A stretch of 64,000 nucleotides of DNA from Lysobacterales bacterium (GTDB lineage Bacteria > Pseudomonadota > Gammaproteobacteria > Xanthomonadales > Xanthomonadaceae). Of this stretch, positions 26,041 through 38,223 are shown piece after piece. The notes beneath the pieces are model-generated. The model saw only the letters and a list, made by a program, of their open reading frames with translations, did not search any database and had not been told where the DNA came from. The DNA lies in contig JAEKKX010000006.1 in assembly GCA_019510125.1 (NCBI GenBank), positions 124,001 through 188,000 on the forward strand, given 5' to 3'. Made by a program: the position numbers and the translations under genes. Within the stretch, counting starts at the first letter, position 1; every line of letters starts with the position of its first letter.

Positions 26041-26403
26041 TCAGCCGCCCGCGAGCGCCGCCGCCACGTCTTCCCGGCGCAGCGGCGGCAGACCATGCAG
26101 CGCCCGCGCCCGGTCGCACTGCGGGTTCGGGCCGCCGTCCTGCCAAGACATCCGCAGCTCGCGGCAGGGCGAAGGGCGCGCGTCGTAGATCGTGCAGTGG
26201 ACCGCGTCGCCGACCGTGCCGGCGAGGGCGATGCAGTGCGGCCGCTGCGCCCAGGTGCCGCGCATGCAGCGGCGGTGGCCGTCGAGGACTTCGGTGAGGG
26301 CGACCGGCACCGCGCCGCCGAGCGCGGGCTCGGCCTCCGACCAGTGCATCGATACGCGATAGGCGGCGCAGCAGGCGCCGCAGCTCAGACACGGATGCGA
26401 CAT
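26041..26403 (-). CDS. YkgJ-family cysteine-cluster protein
   Basis: A 120-residue protein of the Fe/Zn-chelating YkgJ (CxxCxxCC) family. The N-terminal cluster is CLSCGACC (5-12); further Cys residues lie in [28 protein letters not shown] and PQCDRAR, giving the full set of eight or more. Such proteins bind a metal ion, and their role is largely unknown. It is convergent with the monooxygenase gene (3 bp apart) and divergent from oleC. Start MSHPCLSCG at 26403; the frame is open upstream, but that part is low-complexity Pro/Arg. Confidence 0.88.
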   Translation of the reverse strand: MSHPCLSCGACCAAYRVSMHWSEAEPALGGAVPVALTEVLDGHRRCMRGTWAQRPHCIALAGTVGDAVHCTIYDARPSPCRELRMSWQDGGPNPQCDRARALHGLPPLRREDVAAALAGG

Positions 26404-26559
26404 GCGCGTGGGCCGGGTGGCCGGGCGTGCGCCCGGGGCGGGGTGGCGGGGAGGGTTCGGGGAAAAGCGCCGGTGCCTGCGCGGTGCGCCGGCGGAGCGG
26501 CATTCTCCCGAACCGCCCGCGGTTGGCAAGGGGGGGCGCCGGCGGGGGACAATGCCGGG

Positions 26560-28218
26560 ATGACGACCGCCGACGCCCCCGCCACGCCCTGCAACATCGC
26601 CGCCTGCCTGCCGCCGCTCGCCGCCGCCCGGCCCGACCAGGTGGCGATGCGCTGCCCGGGCCGCGACGGGCGCTACGCCGTCGCCCTGACCTACGCCGAC
26701 CTGGACCGCCGCAGCGACGCCATCGCCGCGGGCCTGGCCACCCGCGGCATCGTCCGCGGCACCCGCACCGTGGTCATGGTGCGGCCGACGCCCGAGTTCT
26801 TCCTGCTGATGTTCGCGCTGTTCAAGGCCGGTGCGGTGCCGGTGCTGGTCGATCCGGGCATCGATCGCCGCGCGCTGCGGCAGTGCCTGGACGAAGCGAA
26901 GCCGGAGGCGTTCATCGGCATCCCGCTGGCGCAGGTCGCGCGGGTGGCGCTGCGCTGGGCGGGCAGCGCGCGGGTGCGGGTGACCACCGGCGCGCGCGCG
27001 ATCCTCGCCGACGTCACCCTGGCCGCGCTGGAGCGCGCCGGCGCGGGCGCCGGGCCGCAACTGGCCGACACCGCGCCGGACGACGTCGCCGCGATCCTGT
27101 TCACCAGCGGCTCCACCGGCATCCCCAAGGGCGTGGTCTACCGCCACCGCCATTTCGTCGGCCAGATCGCGCTGCTGGGGCAGGCGTTCGGGATCGCGCC
27201 GGGCGGCACCAACCTGCCGACGTTCCCGCCGTTCGCACTGTTCGATCCCGCGCTCGGCACGACCTCGATCATCCCCGACATGGACCCGACCCGGCCGGCG
27301 CAGGCCGATCCGCGCAGGCTGCACGCGGCGATCGCGCGTTTCGGCGTGGACCAGTTGTTCGGCTCGCCGGCGCTGATGCGCGTGCTGGCCGACCACGGCC
27401 AGCCGCTGGCCGGCGTGAAGACGGTGATGTCGGCCGGCGCGCCGGTGCCGGCGGACGTGGTCGCGAAGATCCGCTCGCTGTTGCCGCCGGACGCGAATTT
27501 CTGGACGCCCTACGGCGCCACCGAATGCCTGCCGGTCGCGATCATCGAGGGCCGCGAGCTGCTGACTCTGCGCGCGCGCACCGAGCACGGCGCCGGCACC
27601 TGCGTCGGCCGCGCGGTGCCGCCGAACGAGGTGCGCATCATCCGCGTCGACGACGCGGCGATCGCGCAGTGGTCGGACGACCTGCTGGTGAAGGGCGGGC
27701 TGGTCGGCGAGATCACCGTCGCCGGCCCCACCGCCACCGACGAGTACTTCGGCCGCGAGGCGCAGACGCGGCTGGCGAAGATCCGCGAGTCGCTGCCCGA
27801 CGGCAGCGAGCGCATCGTCCACCGCATGGGCGACCTCGGCTACTTCGATGCGGAAGGGCGGCTGTGGTTCTGCGGCCGCAAGACCCAGCGCGTGGTCACC
27901 GCCGCCGACACGCTGTGCACCGAGCAGATCGAGCCGGTGTTCAACGCCCATCCCGACGTGCGCCGCACCGCACTGGTCGGCATCGGGGCGTTCGGGTCGC
28001 AGGTGCCGGTGCTGTGCGTCGAGCTGCGCGCCGGCGTGGCGGTCGCCGACTGGCCGCGGATCGAGGAGGCATTGCGCCACCTTGGCGAAGGCTTCGTCCA
28101 CACCGCGAAGGTGACGACGTTCCTCCACTACCCCAAGCCTTTCCCCGTCGACATCCGCCACAACGCCAAGATCGGGCGCGAGAAGCTGGCGGCGTGGGCG
28201 GCGACGCGCGTGCGATGA
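26560..28218 (+). CDS. oleC: OleC: beta-lactone synthetase (AMP-dependent ligase superfamily)
   Basis: A 552-residue ANL-superfamily enzyme that uses ATP to cyclise the 2-alkyl-3-hydroxyacid made by OleD to a beta-lactone. Motifs: the P-loop [16 protein letters not shown] (181-196), the A4-type segment [13 protein letters not shown] (about 310-322), the [20 protein letters not shown] hinge (about 426-445) and the C-terminal Lys in [12 protein letters not shown] (about 536-547). The ATG at 26560 follows GGCGGGGG at some distance; the frame is open upstream in low-complexity sequence. The stop overlaps the start of a small membrane protein gene by ATGA. Confidence 0.95.
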   Translation: MTTADAPATPCNIAACLPPLAAARPDQVAMRCPGRDGRYAVALTYADLDRRSDAIAAGLATRGIVRGTRTVVMVRPTPEFFLLMFALFKAGAVPVLVDPGIDRRALRQCLDEAKPEAFIGIPLAQVARVALRWAGSARVRVTTGARAILADVTLAALERAGAGAGPQLADTAPDDVAAILFTSGSTGIPKGVVYRHRHFVGQIALLGQAFGIAPGGTNLPTFPPFALFDPALGTTSIIPDMDPTRPAQADPRRLHAAIARFGVDQLFGSPALMRVLADHGQPLAGVKTVMSAGAPVPADVVAKIRSLLPPDANFWTPYGATECLPVAIIEGRELLTLRARTEHGAGTCVGRAVPPNEVRIIRVDDAAIAQWSDDLLVKGGLVGEITVAGPTATDEYFGREAQTRLAKIRESLPDGSERIVHRMGDLGYFDAEGRLWFCGRKTQRVVTAADTLCTEQIEPVFNAHPDVRRTALVGIGAFGSQVPVLCVELRAGVAVADWPRIEEALRHLGEGFVHTAKVTTFLHYPKPFPVDIRHNAKIGREKLAAWAATRVR

Positions 28219-28550
28219 CTCGCGACGACGCGCCGTTGCCGCCGACGCGGGAAGACCTGGTCTGGGGTTGGTGTTTCACTCTGCTGATGGCCGCGTGCAC
28301 GGGGGGCGGCATGTTCCTCGCGGCGGCATGGCTGCCGCGCGAGGTCGTCGAGCCTGCAGGCCTGTTGCTTGGCGGTTTCGCAGGCATCCTGATCAGCACG
28401 ATGATTTCGCGGTGGCTCCAGCGGCATCGCGTTCCGGTCGAGACGCGGCGACGCTGGAATCGACAGTTCGAGGTGTTCCTGGCGCAGGCGGCGCCGTTCG
28501 CACGCCCGGTGATGCAAGCGTTGCATCGCTTGCTGTTCGTGCGCGATTGA
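28215..28550 (+). CDS. Small two-helix membrane protein overlapping oleC
   Basis: A 111-residue protein whose ATG (28215) overlaps the oleC stop as ATGA, so the two should be translationally coupled. Two hydrophobic segments are visible: [24 protein letters not shown] (about 17-40, long) and [21 protein letters not shown] (about 44-64). The C-terminal 45 residues are Arg-rich and amphipathic ([16 protein letters not shown]), as for a cytoplasmic, membrane-hugging tail. No family recognised. Its position suggests a role in anchoring olefin synthesis enzymes at the membrane, but this is inference only. Confidence 0.7.
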   Translation: MTRDDAPLPPTREDLVWGWCFTLLMAACTGGGMFLAAAWLPREVVEPAGLLLGGFAGILISTMISRWLQRHRVPVETRRRWNRQFEVFLAQAAPFARPVMQALHRLLFVRD

Positions 28551-28568
28551 TCGATGGCCGCAACAAGA

Positions 28569-28594
28569 ACGGGCCCGGCATGCGCCGGGCCCGT
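28569..28594. terminator. Hairpin between convergent genes
   Basis: A perfect 11-bp stem (ACGGGCCCGGC / GCCGGGCCCGT) with an ATGC loop lies between the oleC-linked gene and the protease gene, which converge. On the minus strand TCTTGTTG follows it. Probably a bidirectional terminator. Confidence 0.6.
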
Positions 28595-28622
28595 CGTGTC
28601 GCGATGACGTGCGAAGGCCGGC

Positions 28623-30002
28623 TTACGGGCCGAAGTACGACGAGATGCTGGAGTACACGTCGGCGAAGCGCGAGTAGTAGTCCGGGTCGCGCGGCGCGGA
28701 GCAGTACGAATAGCCGCCGTAGAGGCCGCCGGTGAGCTGGTAGGTGCCGTCGGCGGCGATCCTGAACAGCGCCGAGCCCGAGGAGCCGCCTTCGGTCACG
28801 CCCGAATTCCACACCACCTGGTACAGCGGCGACTTGCGGTCGATGGTGGTGCTCAGCCCGGTCACGCTGCCGAGCGAGTACATCTTGGCGTCGCCGGCGG
28901 GGTGGTGGATGCCTTCGATCGCGGTGCCGGTGGCGCCGATCGCGGCGCTGGTCCAGCCCGCGTAGTAGGCGCCGGCCGGCGGCGCGGTCTTGAGCTCCAG
29001 CAGCAGCGTGTCGCGCGTGGTGTTGGAGAAGCGCAGGTAGGCGCCGCCGGTCAGGGTCACCGCGCCCGGCGCCTGGGTGGTGCCGCCGCAGGTGGTCGCC
29101 TTGTAGAACCAGTAGGTCTGCAGCGTGTTCGCCACGGTCTGCGAGCTGATGCAGTGCGCGGCGCTCCAGAACAGGTGGCGCTTGGTCGCGTTGCTGTTGT
29201 TGAGCAGCGTGCCGGTGCACAGGTACGACGCGCCGCCCTTGGTGAACAGCATGCGCGCCACCGCCTTCTCGGCGTTGAGGAAGCCGGTCGTCGGGCTCAC
29301 GCGGCAGACGATGTCGTTCTCGCAGCTTCCGCTCTCGCCGATCTTGGCGACCGAGGCGATCGCGGCCTCGCTGGCGATCGGGCTCATGTCGAGGTGCGAG
29401 ATCTGCGGCATCGCCAGCGCGAACTGCTGCGGGCGCAGGCCCTTCGCCAGCACGACTTCGACGCTGGAACGCGCGCCCATCGTCACCGGCGACCAGCCGC
29501 CCTGCTTGCCGGCGAACTCGCGGCCGTTCATCTCGAACACGCGACCATCGTCGCCGCCGAAGCGGAAGGTGACGCCGGCCGGATCCGCGCCCCGGGCCGC
29601 GGCCTTCAGCGTGAACGCGGCGCGGACCGCGACCGCGTCGGCGGAGCCGATCTCGAAGCGGGTGGCGTAGCGGCCGTCGGCGAGCTTCTGCCAGCCGAGG
29701 CGGGCGAGGGCGATGCGCGGGTTGGGCACGTCGCGTGCGAAGCCGATCTCGAACGGCTGGCCGTGCTTGGCCTGCTGCTGGCGACGGCTCTTGAGGGCGC
29801 GCGCGTCGCCCAGCGAGGGCGCGGACAGGGCGACGAGGGTCGGGCCGCGCGCGGCGATCGCGAAATCGGCGCCGCCGAGCGCCTTCGCGGACGGCGCCGC
29901 GACGACGGCGTCGGCCTTCATTTCGACGGGCGCGGCGTGTGCGAGCGGGACGATCGACAGCGCGGCGAGGAGCGCGGCGTGCAGTGCAGTGTTGCGAACC
30001 AT
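28623..30002 (-). CDS. Secreted trypsin-like serine protease (lysyl endopeptidase-like)
   Basis: A 459-residue exported protease. Signal peptide about 1-22 (ending PLAHAAPVE), then a propeptide-like region (about 23-230), then a chymotrypsin-fold domain. Catalytic residues by motif: His in WSAAHC, Asp in NTTRDTLLLEL and Ser in TEGGSSGSALF. Six or more Cys in the protease domain should form disulfides (CENDIVC, YLCTG, TTCGG, YSYCS). Bacterial lysyl endopeptidases of Lysobacter have the same layout; the cleavage specificity is not proven here. It is monocistronic, convergent with the oleC unit; AAGGAAG precedes ATG 30002. Confidence 0.9.
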   Translation of the reverse strand: MVRNTALHAALLAALSIVPLAHAAPVEMKADAVVAAPSAKALGGADFAIAARGPTLVALSAPSLGDARALKSRRQQQAKHGQPFEIGFARDVPNPRIALARLGWQKLADGRYATRFEIGSADAVAVRAAFTLKAAARGADPAGVTFRFGGDDGRVFEMNGREFAGKQGGWSPVTMGARSSVEVVLAKGLRPQQFALAMPQISHLDMSPIASEAAIASVAKIGESGSCENDIVCRVSPTTGFLNAEKAVARMLFTKGGASYLCTGTLLNNSNATKRHLFWSAAHCISSQTVANTLQTYWFYKATTCGGTTQAPGAVTLTGGAYLRFSNTTRDTLLLELKTAPPAGAYYAGWTSAAIGATGTAIEGIHHPAGDAKMYSLGSVTGLSTTIDRKSPLYQVVWNSGVTEGGSSGSALFRIAADGTYQLTGGLYGGYSYCSAPRDPDYYSRFADVYSSISSYFGP

Positions 30003-30267
30003 GGCGATGCTTCCTTGTGTCGTTGGGTACGGAAAAGCCGTCGGCCGGTGCGCGATTCCAGGGGGCGACGGCGGTCGGCCGCGCACGGCGAACGTCGCGC
30101 AGCCCGGCGATCCTATCGGCGGGCCGTCTCGCGGAATGCGATGGCGGTCGGTGTTCGGCGATGCGCGCGCCGCGTCGGGCGCACCCTGCGCCGGCGTATC
30201 GAGTTCGACCTCGAGTCCGACCTCGAGCCCGACCCGGCGCCGGCGTCGCGCCGGACCGGGCCGGCGT

Positions 30268-31026
30268 TCACTTGAAGACGCGGCGCAGCAGGTCGGTCGT
30301 GCGGGCGAGCGGGTTCTGGCGGATCTGGCGTTCCTGGTCGGCGATGACGTGGAACAGGCCGTCGATGGTGCGGCGGGTGACGTAGTCGTCGAGGTCGGCG
30401 CCGTTCATCGGCTGACCGTTGCCGCCGCCGAGCAGCGCCCCGGCCAGCGCGCTGCCGCCGGCCTTCTTCGAGAAGTCCTTGTACTTCTGGGTCACGCCCA
30501 CCGAGGCGGTCTGCTTGGTGACGATCGGCAGGAACGCGGCGTACAGCTTGTCTTCGCTGGTGCGGCGGAAGAAATCGGTCGCCGACGTGTCGCCGCCGCG
30601 GACCAGGCCGATCGCGTCCTGCACCGTCATCTTGCGCACCGAGTCGGCGAGGATGTTCGCCGCCATCGGCACCGCCTTCTCCGCGGCGCGGTTCATCGAC
30701 AGCTCGAACGCGTCGACCTGCCGGCCCGCGCCGAACTTGCGCGCGAGGTCGGCGGCCTTGCGCAGGCGTTCGGGGACGAGGATCTTCACCGCCTGGTCGC
30801 GGAAGAAGCCGTCCGGGGCGCCGAGCTGGCGCACCGCGCGGTCGACGCCCTGCGCCAGCGCTTCCTTGATCCCGCCGGCGGCGTCCTTCTCGCTGAGCCC
30901 GGCGCTGCTGCTGCCGGCGCTGCCGCCGAGCAGGCGGTCCTTGAGCTGCTGTTCCAGCGACTGCGCGCCGGCGCCGCCGGCGACGGTCAGGCACACGATC
31001 AGGGCAAGCAGGGACGGACGGCGCAT
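30268..31026 (-). CDS. DUF4197 secreted protein
   Basis: A 252-residue periplasmic protein. The signal peptide covers about residues 1-22 (ending GGAGAQ). The rest is the DUF4197 domain: GIKEALAQGVDRAVRQL, PERLRKAADLARKFG, LSMNRAAEKAVPMA, TDFFRRTSEDKLYAAFLPIV and LDDYVTRRTIDGLFHVIADQER are typical blocks. Function unknown; the family is widespread in proteobacteria. It starts at 31026 after GAGGAG, divergent from oleD and head to tail (265 bp) with the protease gene. Confidence 0.88.
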   Translation of the reverse strand: MRRPSLLALIVCLTVAGGAGAQSLEQQLKDRLLGGSAGSSSAGLSEKDAAGGIKEALAQGVDRAVRQLGAPDGFFRDQAVKILVPERLRKAADLARKFGAGRQVDAFELSMNRAAEKAVPMAANILADSVRKMTVQDAIGLVRGGDTSATDFFRRTSEDKLYAAFLPIVTKQTASVGVTQKYKDFSKKAGGSALAGALLGGGNGQPMNGADLDDYVTRRTIDGLFHVIADQERQIRQNPLARTTDLLRRVFK

Positions 31027-31121
31027 GGCGGGCTCCTCGCGGGGGTCTGCGGCGCAGCATACGCCCGCGCCGCGTACCATGTGCGCGGTCATCGGACGAA
31101 GTCGCGAAACGCGCGGCGAGC

Positions 31122-31177
31122 AGGTCACGGCATGAAGGTCACGGCATGAGGGGCGGCGCATGAAGGTCACGGCATGA
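31122..31177 (+). promoter_or_regulatory. Four 14-bp SD-ATG repeats forming a mini-ORF chain before oleD
   Basis: Four 14-bp units (starting 31122, 31136, 31150, 31164); units 1, 2 and 4 read AGGTCACGGCATGA, unit 3 is degenerate (GGGGCGGCGCATGA). Each contains a purine-rich SD-like start and an ATG about 7 nt later. The ATGs at 31132, 31146 and 31160 open ORFs MKVTA, MRGGA and MKVTA, each stopping in a TGA that overlaps the next ATG as ATGA; the last overlaps the oleD start at 31174. Probably a translational leader or coupling relay. Confidence 0.6.
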
Positions 31178-32178
31178 AGATCCTGGTCACCGGCGGCGGC
31201 GGATTCCTCGGCCACGCCCTGTGCCGCGGGCTGGTCGAACGCGGGCACGAGGTCGCAAGCTTCAATCGCGGGCACTACGCCGACCTCGATCCGCTGGGTG
31301 TGCGCCAGATCCGCGGCGACCTGGCCGACCGCGACGCCGTCGCCGCGGCCTGCGCCGGCATGGACGCGGTGTTCCACAACGCGGCCAAGGCCGGCGCCTG
31401 GGGCAGCTACGACAGCTACCACCAAGCGAACGTGGTCGGCACCGACCACGTGCTCGCCGCCTGCCGCGCCCATGGCATCGGCCGGCTGGTCTACACCTCC
31501 ACGCCCAGCGTCACCCACCGCGCGACCCATCCGGTCGAGGGCGGCACCGCCGACACCGTGCCCTACGGCGAAGGCTTCAAGGCGCCCTACGCGACCACCA
31601 AGACGATCGCCGAAAAGGCGGTGCTCGCGGCGAACGACGCGAATCTCGCCACCGTCGCGCTGCGGCCGCGGCTGATCTGGGGCCCCGGCGACCAGCAACT
31701 GGTGCCGCGGCTCGCCGATCGCGCCCGCGCCGGGCGCCTGCGCTTCGTCGGCGGCGGCCACAACCGCATCGACACCACCTTCATCGACAACGCCGCGCAG
31801 GCCCACTTCGACGCCTTCGACCATCTCGCGCCGGGCGCGGCCTGCGCCGGCAAGGCCTACTTCATCAGCAACGGCGAGCCGACGCCGGTCCGCGAGATCG
31901 TCAACGCGCTGCTGCGCGCGGTCGGCGCGCCGGAGGTCGACAAGTCGCTCCCGTTCAGCGCGGCCTACGCCATCGGCGCGGTCTGCGAAGGCCTGTGGAC
32001 CGTGCTCCCGCTGAAGGGCGAGCCGCCGCTGACCCGCTTCCTCGCCGAGCAGTTGAGCACGACGCACTGGTATTCGATGGCGCCCGCGACCCGCGATTTC
32101 GGCTACGTGCCGAAGGTGACGATCGCCGAGGGCCTGGCGCGGCTGGCGGCGGCGTCGGGCGCTGTGACGCTGCGCTGA
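31174..32178 (+). CDS. oleD: OleD: NADPH-dependent 2-alkyl-3-ketoacid reductase
   Basis: A 334-residue extended SDR that reduces the OleA product to the 2-alkyl-3-hydroxyacid used by OleC. The Rossmann motif is TGGGGFLG (6-13), the acid loop HNAAKAG (68-74), a Ser/Thr-rich segment YTSTPSV (107-113) and the catalytic YATTK (139-143). [18 protein letters not shown] (about 163-180) is typical of 3-beta-HSD-like enzymes. It stands 3 kb from oleC, behind two minus-strand genes, so it has its own promoter. The start at 31174 is the last of four ATGs in a repeat array; the [11 protein letters not shown] terminus fixes it. Confidence 0.95.
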   Translation: MKILVTGGGGFLGHALCRGLVERGHEVASFNRGHYADLDPLGVRQIRGDLADRDAVAAACAGMDAVFHNAAKAGAWGSYDSYHQANVVGTDHVLAACRAHGIGRLVYTSTPSVTHRATHPVEGGTADTVPYGEGFKAPYATTKTIAEKAVLAANDANLATVALRPRLIWGPGDQQLVPRLADRARAGRLRFVGGGHNRIDTTFIDNAAQAHFDAFDHLAPGAACAGKAYFISNGEPTPVREIVNALLRAVGAPEVDKSLPFSAAYAIGAVCEGLWTVLPLKGEPPLTRFLAEQLSTTHWYSMAPATRDFGYVPKVTIAEGLARLAAASGAVTLR

Positions 32179-32196
32179 AGCGCAGCGGCGTGCGTC

Positions 32197-32647
32197 CTCT
32201 CTCCCCAGCCCTCTCCCGCGCGGGGAGAGGGGCTCAAGGCGGACATCGGGGAAATGAGGCTGCGTGCGCAGCGGCCGAGAAGGCAGATGACGGAATCGGC
32301 AGCGCATTGTTGTCACCTCTCCCCTTGCGGGAGAGGTCGTCGCGCTGCGCGCGGCGGGAGAGGGGAGCGCGCCGCAGGCGCGCCTCAGCGTGCGCCCCCC
32401 TCTCCCCAACCCCTCTCCCGCGAGGGGAGAGGGGCTTGAGGCGGCGTCGGGGAAGTTGGGACTGCGCGCGCAGCGGCCGAGAAGGCAGATGACGCAATCG
32501 GCAGCGCATTGTTGTCACCTCTCCCCTTGCGGGAGAGGTCGTCGCGCTGCGCGCGGCGGAGAGGGGATCGCGCCGCAGGCGCGCCTCGGCGTGCGTGCCC
32601 CTCTCCCCAACCCCTCTCCTGCGAGGGGAGAGGGGTTTGAGGCGCGA
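32197..32647. repeat. About 200-bp tandem repeat (2.25 copies) with CCTCTCCC inverted repeats
   Basis: Copies begin near 32197, 32400 and 32601 (periods about 203 and 201 bp, the last truncated at about 32647). Each full copy has the same order: an inverted repeat around CCTCTCCCGCGAGGGGAGAGG-like sequence, a CAGCGGCCGAGAAGGCAG segment, a CAGCGCATTGTTGTC segment, a second inverted repeat CCTCTCCCCTTGCGGGAGAGG-like, and a CGCCGCAGGCGCGCC palindrome. Single bases and one-base indels differ between copies. No gene is visible in the 608-bp gap between oleD and ubiJ. Confidence 0.9.
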
Positions 32648-32786
32648 GATCGATCCGGGCGAGGGGAAGTGCGTCCGGACGAAGGGAAGTGCGTTGCGCG
32701 GCAGGGGAGCGACGTTGGCTGAGCGGTTCCCGGCAGGCGGAATGCCCGGCGGCCGTGACGGCGGCGGCCCCGGCTAGAATGCCGCC

Positions 32787-33461
32787 ATGACCTCCCCCCT
32801 CGACTGGAAGCCGCGCGCCGGCCGCGCGCTGGAATCGGCGCTCAACCGCGCCATCGCTCTCGATCCGGACACCCGCGACGCGCTGCCGCCGCTGGACGGC
32901 CGCAGCGTGGTGCTGGCGCTGGCCGGCGGCGACAGCTCGGCCGACCCGCTGGCGCTGCGGCTCACGGTCGAGGGCGACCGGCTGCGGGTGGGGCCGGTCG
33001 ATCCCGCGGCCAGCCCCGACCTCGCCGTGCGCACCACCCTCGGCGGCGTGGTCTCGTTCGGCCTGCGCAACGTGCTACCGCGGCTGCTCGGGACCGCGCC
33101 GGACGACGCCGATGCGCTGCCGGTCGGGCGCATGCGGATCGAGGGCGACGCCGACCTCGCGCGCCGCCTGCAGCGCCTGGCCGAGCGCTTCGACCCGGAT
33201 TGGCAAAAACCCTTCGCCGACGTCTTCGGCGACGTGCTCGGCGTGCAGATCGCCAACGGCGTCGCGGCCGCGCTGCGCGGCGCGCGCGACGGCGGACGCC
33301 GGTTCGCCGGCGCCGCCGCCGAATACGTGACCGAGGAATCGCGCGACGTGGTGCCGCGCGCCGAACTCGACGCCTTCCACGACGACGTCGACGTGCTGCG
33401 CGACGACGCGGCGCGGCTGGCGGCGCGGATCGCGCGCCTGCACAGGCGGATCGACGCATGA
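32787..33461 (+). CDS. ubiJ: UbiJ: ubiquinone biosynthesis accessory factor (SCP2 domain)
   Basis: A 224-residue soluble protein with an N-terminal SCP2-type lipid-binding domain (about 10-130, with a [10 protein letters not shown] core strand and an [20 protein letters not shown] block) and a C-terminal coiled-coil helix (about 190-224). UbiJ binds isoprenoid ubiquinone intermediates and scaffolds the Ubi complex with UbiK. It directly precedes ubiB, as in many proteobacteria. The conserved [14 protein letters not shown] segment (about 140-153) supports the assignment. Its stop overlaps a 10-codon minigene leading to ubiB. Confidence 0.92.
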   Translation: MTSPLDWKPRAGRALESALNRAIALDPDTRDALPPLDGRSVVLALAGGDSSADPLALRLTVEGDRLRVGPVDPAASPDLAVRTTLGGVVSFGLRNVLPRLLGTAPDDADALPVGRMRIEGDADLARRLQRLAERFDPDWQKPFADVFGDVLGVQIANGVAAALRGARDGGRRFAGAAAEYVTEESRDVVPRAELDAFHDDVDVLRDDAARLAARIARLHRRIDA

Positions 33462-33490
33462 GCGCCGCTGCCGTGAGGGCCGCAGCATGA
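33458..33490 (+). CDS. 10-codon minigene linking ubiJ and ubiB
   Basis: ATG 33458 overlaps the ubiJ stop as ATGA. The short frame codes [10 protein letters not shown] and stops at TGA 33488-33490, overlapping the ubiB ATG (33487), again as ATGA. It fills the ubiJ-ubiB gap exactly and could keep ribosomes moving between the two genes. The peptide itself is unlikely to matter. It might be chance in GC-rich DNA. Confidence 0.4.
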   Translation: MSAAAVRAAA

Positions 33491-35145
33491 ACGCCGTCCT
33501 GCGCGCCACCCGCATCGGCCGCGTGCTGCTGCGCTATCGCCTCGACGACCTGCTCGACGGCACCCCCGCCAAGCGCTGGCTCAAGCTCGCGCGCCCGTTC
33601 GTGCCGCGCGCGTCCGCGGAGGTCGCGGCGATGCCGCGCGGCGCACGCCTGCGTCTCGCGCTGCAGGAGCTGGGGCCGATCTTCGTCAAGTTCGGGCAGA
33701 TCCTGTCCACCCGCCGCGACCTGATGCCGGCGGACATCGCCATCGAACTGGCGCTGCTGCAGGACCGGGTCGCGCCGTTCGACGGCGAGACCGCGCGGCG
33801 CATCGTCGAGGCCGCGCTGGCGCAGGACATCCGCGAGGCGTTCGAATACTTCGACACCGTGCCGCTGGCGTCGGCGTCGATCGCGCAGGTCCACGCCGCG
33901 CGCCTGCCCGGCGGGCGCGAGGTGGTGGTGAAGGTCCTGCGCCCGGACATCGAGAAGCAGATCGACGGCGACATCGCGCTGTTGTCGAGCATCGCCGCGC
34001 TGGTCGAGCGCGCGCACCCGCGCGCCGAGAAGATCCGGCCGCGCGAGGTGGTGCGCGAGATCGAGACGACGCTCGCGGCCGAGCTCGACCTGCAGCGCGA
34101 GGGCGCCAACGCGTCGGTGATCCGGCGATTCTGGAAGGATTCGCCGGACCTGTACGTGCCGGAAGTGATCTGGAGCCACACCGCCGAGCGCGTGCTTACC
34201 CTCGAACGCGTGTACGGCATCCCCAGCGACGACGTCGCCGCGCTCGACGCCGCCGGCATCGACCGCAAGGCGCTGGCGGCCAAGGGCGTGCGCGTGTTCT
34301 ACACCCAGGTGTTCCGCGACAACTTCTTCCACGCCGACGCCCACGCCGGCAACATCTGGGTCGATACCGATCCGGCGCGCAGGGACAACCCGCGGTTCAT
34401 CGCGATCGACTTCGGCATCGTCGGCCAGTTGTCCAGCGAGGACCAGTACTACCTCGCCGAGAACTTCATGGCGATCTTCAACCGCGACTATCGCCGGATC
34501 GCCGAACTGCACGTGCAGGCCGGCTGGATGCCGGCGACCACGCGCATCGACGAGCTGGAGGCCGCCGCGCGCGCCGTGTGCGAGCCGTACTTCACCCGCC
34601 CGCTGTCGGAGATCTCGCTGGCCGAGGTGCTGGTCAAGCTGTTCCGCACCGCGCAGAAATACGAACTGACCCTGCAGCCGCAGTTGATCCTGCTGCAGAA
34701 GACCCTGCTCAACATCGAGGGCGTGGGCCGCCAGCTCGATCCGCAGCTCGACATCTGGGCGGTGGCCAAGCCGGTGCTGGAGAAGATCCTGGTCGAGCGT
34801 TACAGCCCCGCGCGCCTGGCGAGCGAGTTCCGCAAGCGCCTGCCCGAACTGGTGACGCGCGCGCCGGAGATGCCCAAGCTGCTGCACGACTGGCTCAGCC
34901 AGCAGACCACCGGCCGCCACGAACTGGGCATGCGCTCGGAAGACCTCGCCGACCTCGCCGACACCGTGCGCGCGATGCAGCGGCGGATCGTCTCGGCGAT
35001 CCTCGGCACCGGCCTGCTGATCGTCGCCGCGGTGCTGTACGCGCTGGAGGCCGGCGGCCCGCGCGTGCTCGACGTGCCGGCCGCCGCCTGGATCGCCGGC
35101 CTCGGCGGCCTGTGGGCGCTGATCGCGGCCTGGCCGCGGCGCTGA
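33487..35145 (+). CDS. ubiB: UbiB: ABC1/ADCK-type atypical kinase for ubiquinone biosynthesis
   Basis: A 552-residue protein-kinase-like ATPase. The hallmark KxGQ motif is at 68-71 ([16 protein letters not shown]), the Ala-rich loop appears as [13 protein letters not shown] (about 124-136), the [10 protein letters not shown] lysine strand follows, and the catalytic-loop [12 protein letters not shown] and metal-binding IDFGIVG (about 281-312) are present. Two C-terminal membrane helices (about 499-518 and 533-548) anchor it, as in E. coli UbiB. It is coupled to ubiJ. Essential for the early or extraction steps of ubiquinone synthesis; regulation unknown. Confidence 0.96.
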   Translation: MNAVLRATRIGRVLLRYRLDDLLDGTPAKRWLKLARPFVPRASAEVAAMPRGARLRLALQELGPIFVKFGQILSTRRDLMPADIAIELALLQDRVAPFDGETARRIVEAALAQDIREAFEYFDTVPLASASIAQVHAARLPGGREVVVKVLRPDIEKQIDGDIALLSSIAALVERAHPRAEKIRPREVVREIETTLAAELDLQREGANASVIRRFWKDSPDLYVPEVIWSHTAERVLTLERVYGIPSDDVAALDAAGIDRKALAAKGVRVFYTQVFRDNFFHADAHAGNIWVDTDPARRDNPRFIAIDFGIVGQLSSEDQYYLAENFMAIFNRDYRRIAELHVQAGWMPATTRIDELEAAARAVCEPYFTRPLSEISLAEVLVKLFRTAQKYELTLQPQLILLQKTLLNIEGVGRQLDPQLDIWAVAKPVLEKILVERYSPARLASEFRKRLPELVTRAPEMPKLLHDWLSQQTTGRHELGMRSEDLADLADTVRAMQRRIVSAILGTGLLIVAAVLYALEAGGPRVLDVPAAAWIAGLGGLWALIAAWPRR

Positions 35146-35165
35146 CGACCCGATCGCTCGCCGCG

Positions 35166-35286
35166 GGGTGGGCCGCTGGCCCACCCTCACGTCGGGTCCG
35201 TTGCCGACGGCGCTGACCGGAAAACGATCGTGCCGATCATCGATCGCGGCGACCGGAGACGCCGCGATGGCGGGCCTGGGCCCGCC
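35166..35286. terminator. Two GC-rich hairpins between convergent ubiB and M16 genes
   Basis: GGGTGGGCC-GCT-GGCCCACCC (35166-35186) and GGCGGGCC-TG-GGCCCGCC (35269-35286) are perfect stems in the gap between ubiB and the convergent peptidase gene. No T tract follows. Possible bidirectional terminators or REP-like elements. Confidence 0.45.
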
Positions 35287-35306
35287 CTACGTGCCGGCGG
35301 GCGCCG

Positions 35307-38087
<2,781 letters not shown>

Positions 38088-38223
38088 GCGCGTTCCTTGG
38101 GCGGTCACGGGGCGGTGACGGGTGGGTGTGTCGGATGGGGGGGCGGGGCGTCGATGGGCGCGGCGCGCCGGCGCCGGCGGATCGGCGAAAATGGCGATTG
38201 TGCGACGCTCTTCGACTCCGGAC

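Noticed and set aside
32197-32647. CRISPR array
   Set aside because: The repeat unit is about 200 bp with copies nearly identical throughout; there are no short direct repeats with unique spacers and no cas genes.
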